A DNA stretch of 45,927 bases. Origin: Candidatus Coprenecus pullicola. Lineage in GTDB: Bacteria; Bacteroidota; Bacteroidia; Bacteroidales; UBA932. The position numbers were made by a program, and so were the translations under genes. The stretch lies in the NCBI GenBank assembly GCA_018711925.1, contig DVHR01000052.1, forward strand, positions 1 through 45,927, read 5' to 3'. Of this stretch, positions 43,297 through 45,927 are shown one piece after another (the first letter of the stretch is position 1; each line of letters starts with the position of its first letter). The notes beneath the pieces are model-generated. The model made no database searches. It worked only from the letters and a program-made list of their open reading frames with translations, and had not been told where the DNA came from.

Positions 43297-43865
43297 ACAT
43301 ACTCGTCTCTCCATACAGGAACGGCAGTTTCTATTTCCGGTCAGACTCTACCATGATTAGGGCTCTGACCGACTTTTACATCCCGGATTACATTGACAGC
43401 ATCTCGGCCGTTCCTATCCTGTGCATAAGGTCGGAACGGTCCGGCAAGTCCGTTGCTGCAAAGTTCGCTGACCGGTATCTCGGACCGTTTACCTGCGGTC
43501 TGATTATAAAGCCATGCCTGCATGAGGAGGCTGTACTGCCGGAAGACCGTGTCTTCGTTAAGAACGCCCTGGACTACTCCACTGTCATACCGTATGACCT
43601 GCTGCCGGCAGACAGACTGGAAGGTTTCATCTCCGGGCAGAGACCGGTAAGAATAATGGTCAACGGTATCACAAAAGTCTCTGTCTCCAGCACACCTGAC
43701 AAGGACGGACTGTACCGTAGATTCGCAGAGATAAGCCGTTACTGCTCCCTGAGGACAGGCGACTTTCTGGCTTTTGAGTTATCTGACGCCGTCCCCGTTC
43801 AGAAAGACAGCCGGCTCATCCTGGCCTTCGGAGTGGAAAGAGACATAAGCATCATCATTCACTAG
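43293..43865 (+). CDS. Unknown protein, possibly a degenerate fumarylacetoacetase-fold domain
   Basis: 190 aa with a GTG start in the GTGA overlap of the exonuclease stop, the best-coupled start available. The beginning (MNILVSPYRNGSFYFRS) matches no family I know. The end (FAEISRYCSLRTGDFLAFELSDAVPVQKDSRL) is reminiscent of the FAH-fold segment IxxxxxLxxGDxxxTGTPxGVGPVxxGD, but the residues for metal binding are not visible, so if related it is probably non-catalytic. Its 3' end overlaps that of the convergent flavoprotein gene by 11 bases. Confidence 0.6.
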   Translation: MNILVSPYRNGSFYFRSDSTMIRALTDFYIPDYIDSISAVPILCIRSERSGKSVAAKFADRYLGPFTCGLIIKPCLHEEAVLPEDRVFVKNALDYSTVIPYDLLPADRLEGFISGQRPVRIMVNGITKVSVSSTPDKDGLYRRFAEISRYCSLRTGDFLAFELSDAVPVQKDSRLILAFGVERDISIIIH

Positions 43866-45084
43866 CCATGGCCGACCTGACAGCAGCCACGGCTGTAGAA
43901 AATGCTATCTGAAGATTATATCCTCCGGTATCTCCGTCCAGATCCATTACTTCTCCTGCAAAATACAGTCCTGGAACAATCTTGGACTCCATCGTCTTGC
44001 GGGAAATCTCTTTAAGGCTGACTCCTCCTGATGTGACCACCGCCCTGCTGTAATCCACATAGCTCCTGATCGGAAAACGCCAGTGCTTGAGACGCACCGG
44101 AAGACTGCCCACTGTCAAAGACGGGGCCGCATCCATAAAAGGCTTGACAGCCTGCAGTGGAAGAAGCTGCCCGAGATATCTGGACAGCCTCATATCTTTC
44201 CGATACTCTCTCTGGATCCGGTCCCTGAGCTCAGTCTCGGAGACAGCCGGTTTCAAATCTACCACAGCCTCTACCCTACGGCCAGCCTCAAGAGCATGTA
44301 CCGCCTTACGGCTGACCCTGAAACCAAGAGCCCCCTCCAGGCCGCCCATCGTAAAAGTCAGCTCACCGAACTCCTGCTGCACCTGACCACCGTCGACTTC
44401 CAGCGTCAGGGAGACATTGCGGAGTGTCAGACCGGCAAGGCCGAAATTGTAGTTGTACGGAACAAGGGCTGTCAATGACGGCATAGTCGGGACTATCGTA
44501 TGGCCTAATTTGGATGCGAATTTATAACCGTCCCCGGTTGAGCCTGTAAGCGGATATGACAGTCCGCCCGTAGCGACTATCACCTTCCCTGCCCGGATCC
44601 GGTCCACTGTCATTTTATCCTCGAGTCTAAGTACCGCAACATCAAATCCGTTCTGACTGCGGGATACCGACAGGACTTCTGAATTGCAACACAAGTCCAC
44701 ATTTCCGGACTTACGGAGATATGACACAAGTGTATCGCGTACGTCCGCACTCCGGCCGGAAAGCGGAAATATCCTCATACCCCGTTCCTCAACAGTCCTC
44801 AGGCCCAGCTTATTGAGCAGACTGACCGTATCGGAGTTGGAAAAAGCCATGAATGACGGCCGGAAAAAACCTGAATCAGGATGAATATGTTCCTTGAACT
44901 CGTCCCACTTGCGGCTGTTCGTGATATTGCATCTTCCCTTGCCTGTTATCAGCATCTTCCTGCCGCATTGACTGTTCTTCTCTATTACTGCCACACGGCA
45001 GTTTTTACCTACAGCCTCCGTCGCCGCCATCAGACCTGCAGCCCCTCCTCCTATTATCACGATTTCATATTCACTGAATGACAT
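43855..45084 (-). CDS. HI0933-family FAD-dependent oxidoreductase (YhiN-like)
   Basis: 409 aa from the ATG at 45084; a GTG two codons upstream is less likely. The dinucleotide-binding motif is IVIIGGGAAGLMAATEA, followed by the family signature CGRKMLITGKGRCNITN, VIVATGGLSYPLTGSTGDGY and, at the end, GLYFAGEVMDLDGDTGGYNLQIAFSTA. The reaction of HI0933 proteins is not established; some relatives act in tRNA or redox metabolism. Full length. It is transcribed away from the tRNA-Thr gene from a shared promoter region. Confidence 0.92.
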   Translation of the reverse strand: MSFSEYEIVIIGGGAAGLMAATEAVGKNCRVAVIEKNSQCGRKMLITGKGRCNITNSRKWDEFKEHIHPDSGFFRPSFMAFSNSDTVSLLNKLGLRTVEERGMRIFPLSGRSADVRDTLVSYLRKSGNVDLCCNSEVLSVSRSQNGFDVAVLRLEDKMTVDRIRAGKVIVATGGLSYPLTGSTGDGYKFASKLGHTIVPTMPSLTALVPYNYNFGLAGLTLRNVSLTLEVDGGQVQQEFGELTFTMGGLEGALGFRVSRKAVHALEAGRRVEAVVDLKPAVSETELRDRIQREYRKDMRLSRYLGQLLPLQAVKPFMDAAPSLTVGSLPVRLKHWRFPIRSYVDYSRAVVTSGGVSLKEISRKTMESKIVPGLYFAGEVMDLDGDTGGYNLQIAFSTAVAAVRSAMASE

Positions 45085-45107
45085 ACACACATTTCTAATT
45101 AATTTCG

Positions 45108-45115
45108 CAAAATTA
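45108..45115 (-). promoter_or_regulatory. -7 promoter element for the HI0933 flavoprotein gene
   Basis: Minus strand TAATTTTG fits TAnnTTTG, 23 bases before the ATG at 45084. Confidence 0.55.
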
Positions 45116-45126
45116 GAATTATTTTC

Positions 45127-45134
45127 TATATTTG
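45127..45134 (+). promoter_or_regulatory. -7 promoter element for tRNA-Thr
   Basis: TATATTTG matches the consensus and ends 12 bases before the first base of the mature tRNA. Confidence 0.65.
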
Positions 45135-45146
45135 CACGCTCAAAAA

Positions 45147-45219
45147 GCCTCTTTAGCTCAGCTGGTAGAGCAGCTCATTCGTAATGAGCAGGTCGTGGGT
45201 TCGAGTCCCATGAGAGGCT
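45147..45219 (+). tRNA. tRNA-Thr (anticodon CGT)
   Basis: 73 bases that fold as a complete cloverleaf. Acceptor GCCTCTT pairs with GAGAGGC (one G-T pair) with discriminator T. The D-arm is GCTCAGCTGGTAGAGC, the anticodon stem GCTCA/TGAGC carries loop TTCGTAA with anticodon CGT at 45180-45182, and the T-arm is GTGGGTTCGAGTCCCAT. It reads ACG codons. CCA is not encoded. Confidence 0.97.
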
Positions 45220-45313
45220 CTTTCTCATTTTTATCCATCATTTTCCTGACTGTCACAGTCCCGCGGATATTTCCGGTCGGTCTGCGGTGCAGTGATTCTC
45301 ACACGATGCCGCA

Positions 45314-45667
45314 ATGAATTCAAAATCTGATGCTGTCAATTATGGTTCGATATACGAGAATGTAGTGGCACAAGAACTGCTTGCTCACGGGTTTAGCAAG
45401 TTATACTACTACAATAGCAAGAAGATGGGAGAGGTGGATTTTGTTGTTGAATATAACGGGGAGGTCTTCCCAATCGAAGTAAAATCCGGCAAGGATTATG
45501 CCCGGCATCGTGCACTGAATAATATTCTTGATTGTAGCGAGTATAATATTCCTGAGTCCGTTGTGCTATGTAATGATAATTATACTCAGAAGGATAAGGT
45601 AACTTACGCCCCAATATATATGGTGATGTTTATACACAAAGACCCTGTCATAGATGTAAAGTTATAG
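45314..45667 (+). pseudogene. C-terminal fragment of a DUF4143-type AAA ATPase
   Basis: 117 codons beginning at an ATG, but the sequence (NYGSIYENVVAQELLAHG, YYNSKKMGEVDFVV, VFPIEVKSGKDYARHRALN) is the C-terminal half of the common ATP-binding/DUF4143 proteins, with the nuclease-like E-V-D and E-V-K residues. The AAA domain (Walker A and B) and the first part of DUF4143 are absent, and no trace of them lies between the tRNA and this frame. Codons are AT-rich compared with the flanking genes, consistent with foreign origin. Probably a remnant; a shortened nuclease-like protein cannot be excluded. Confidence 0.75.
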
Positions 45668-45669
45668 CT

Positions 45670-45840
45670 GTAAAGTTCAGTTTGGACCTAAGCGGTCTGA
45701 TTAAGTCCGCCGACTGGCTCATCGAGCTCGGTCCCTACGGCGGCGGCTCAGGCGGCGAGCTGCTTTACAGCGGGGTATCCTCCGGAGTGATGTCCGAGCC
45801 GCGCTCTGTCACGCGGCGGTATCTTGCGGAGGTGCTGTGA
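45670..45840 (+). pseudogene. 3' fragment of a uvrA-type gene
   Basis: The frame ending at TGA 45838-45840 reads DLSGLIKSADWLIELGPYGG, then GSGGELLYSGVSS and finally SVTRRYLAEVL. This is the UvrA C-terminus (IKxADWxIxLGPEGGxxGGxxxxxG...TxxYL). Only about 55 codons are present, right after the DUF4143 fragment and with no start, ABC signature or zinc fingers. It is a gene fragment, and its junction with the AT-rich fragment at about 45670-45685 looks like a recombination point. Confidence 0.75.
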
Positions 45841-45847
45841 GTGCATT

Positions 45848-45927
45848 TTATTTTGCCAGTTCCAGTACATATTCCAACAGGGCGTCAGTCCCGTCTTTCA
45901 GTTCGTCGACCGTGCTTTGCACCTCTA
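45848..45927 (-). CDS. C-terminal end of an unidentified minus-strand reading frame (right-edge partial)
   Basis: The minus strand is open from the window edge to a TAA at 45850-45848 and encodes about 25 residues ending in TDALLEYVLELAK, helical and amphipathic. It is too short to identify, and whether it is a real gene cannot be decided from the window. Confidence 0.35.
   Translation of the reverse strand, partial: EVQSTVDELKDGTDALLEYVLELAK

Noticed and set aside
45248..45260. GACTGTCACAGTC near-palindrome downstream of tRNA-Thr
   Set aside because: Only six bases per arm, with no promoter or T-run nearby; expected by chance in a window of this size.
1..45927. CRISPR arrays, insertion-sequence ends or rRNA genes
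   Set aside because: No series of regularly spaced repeats, no transposase motif and no rRNA-like stretch was seen.

Overview
The window comes from the chromosome of a member of the Bacteroidota, most likely order Bacteroidales. The evidence is: a short primary sigma factor without region 1.1 (286 aa); Bacteroidota-type -7 boxes (TAnnTTTG) in front of several genes; a row of GLPGLI-family proteins and a carboxypeptidase-regulatory/TonB-plug outer membrane protein; and few Shine-Dalgarno sequences. Genus cannot be fixed from this alone. Coding density is high. Only the 3' ends of the vor operon and of tex, and the right-hand edge, look like accessory or decayed DNA.

Region by region. (1) 1-9128, plus strand: a cell-envelope operon. 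It encodes two lipoprotein aspartic proteases (one with a PDZ domain), three tandem GLPGLI proteins, an 886-aa TonB-plug beta-barrel protein and a lipoprotein. This is the most system-like accessory cluster in the window, and its function is unknown. (2) 9143-13737, minus strand: a purine and methylthioadenosine salvage operon. Read in transcription order it is MTA/SAH deaminase, trimeric purine nucleoside phosphorylase, methylthioribose-1-phosphate isomerase (MtnA), HAD phosphatase and metallo-beta-lactamase hydrolase. Together the first three suggest a methylthioinosine route. (3) 13939-18983, plus strand: ADP-forming acyl-CoA synthetase, a tiny membrane protein and a four-subunit 2-ketoacid:ferredoxin oxidoreductase. 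This is a module for fermenting amino-acid-derived 2-oxoacids to organic acids with ATP gain. A long imperfect hairpin lies between the last two subunit genes. (4) 19045-21797: a frameshifted ORF6N remnant, then a fluoroacetyl-CoA-thioesterase-like gene leading into umuD-umuC. (5) 21806-26281, minus strand: a dicarboxylate/amino-acid symporter and a nitrilase-family amidase, then a coiled-coil protein, ZapA, a probable 6S RNA and ribonuclease Y.

(6) 26357-28461, plus strand: a dolichol-phosphate-mannose-synthase-like glycosyltransferase, coupled by a one-base overlap to dihydroorotase. (7) 28931-41288: about 12 kb all on the minus strand. In transcription order: HtrA/DegP protease, RpoD, M3 metallopeptidase, ArgS, YgiQ-type radical SAM protein, a small acidic protein, a ClC channel with CBS domains, and Tex. 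A diverged copy of part of the Tex S1 domain lies directly downstream of the tex stop. (8) 41389-45084: DNA polymerase beta clamp, an exonuclease and a small unknown protein on plus, converging on a HI0933-type flavoprotein. (9) 45147-45927: tRNA-Thr(CGT), followed by gene fragments (DUF4143-type C-terminus, UvrA-type C-terminus) and the end of a minus-strand reading frame running off the window.

The observations I rate highest are: the deaminase/phosphorylase/MtnA operon, in which the phosphorylase has Gly where human PNP has the 5'-hydroxyl-binding His257; the aspartic protease/GLPGLI/outer-membrane operon, whose two proteases share an unusual D-Y-G second motif; the FlK-like thioesterase leading the umuDC operon; the vorA-vorC hairpin; and the candidate 6S RNA between zapA and rny. 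All functional calls come from reading motifs by eye. No database search was run.
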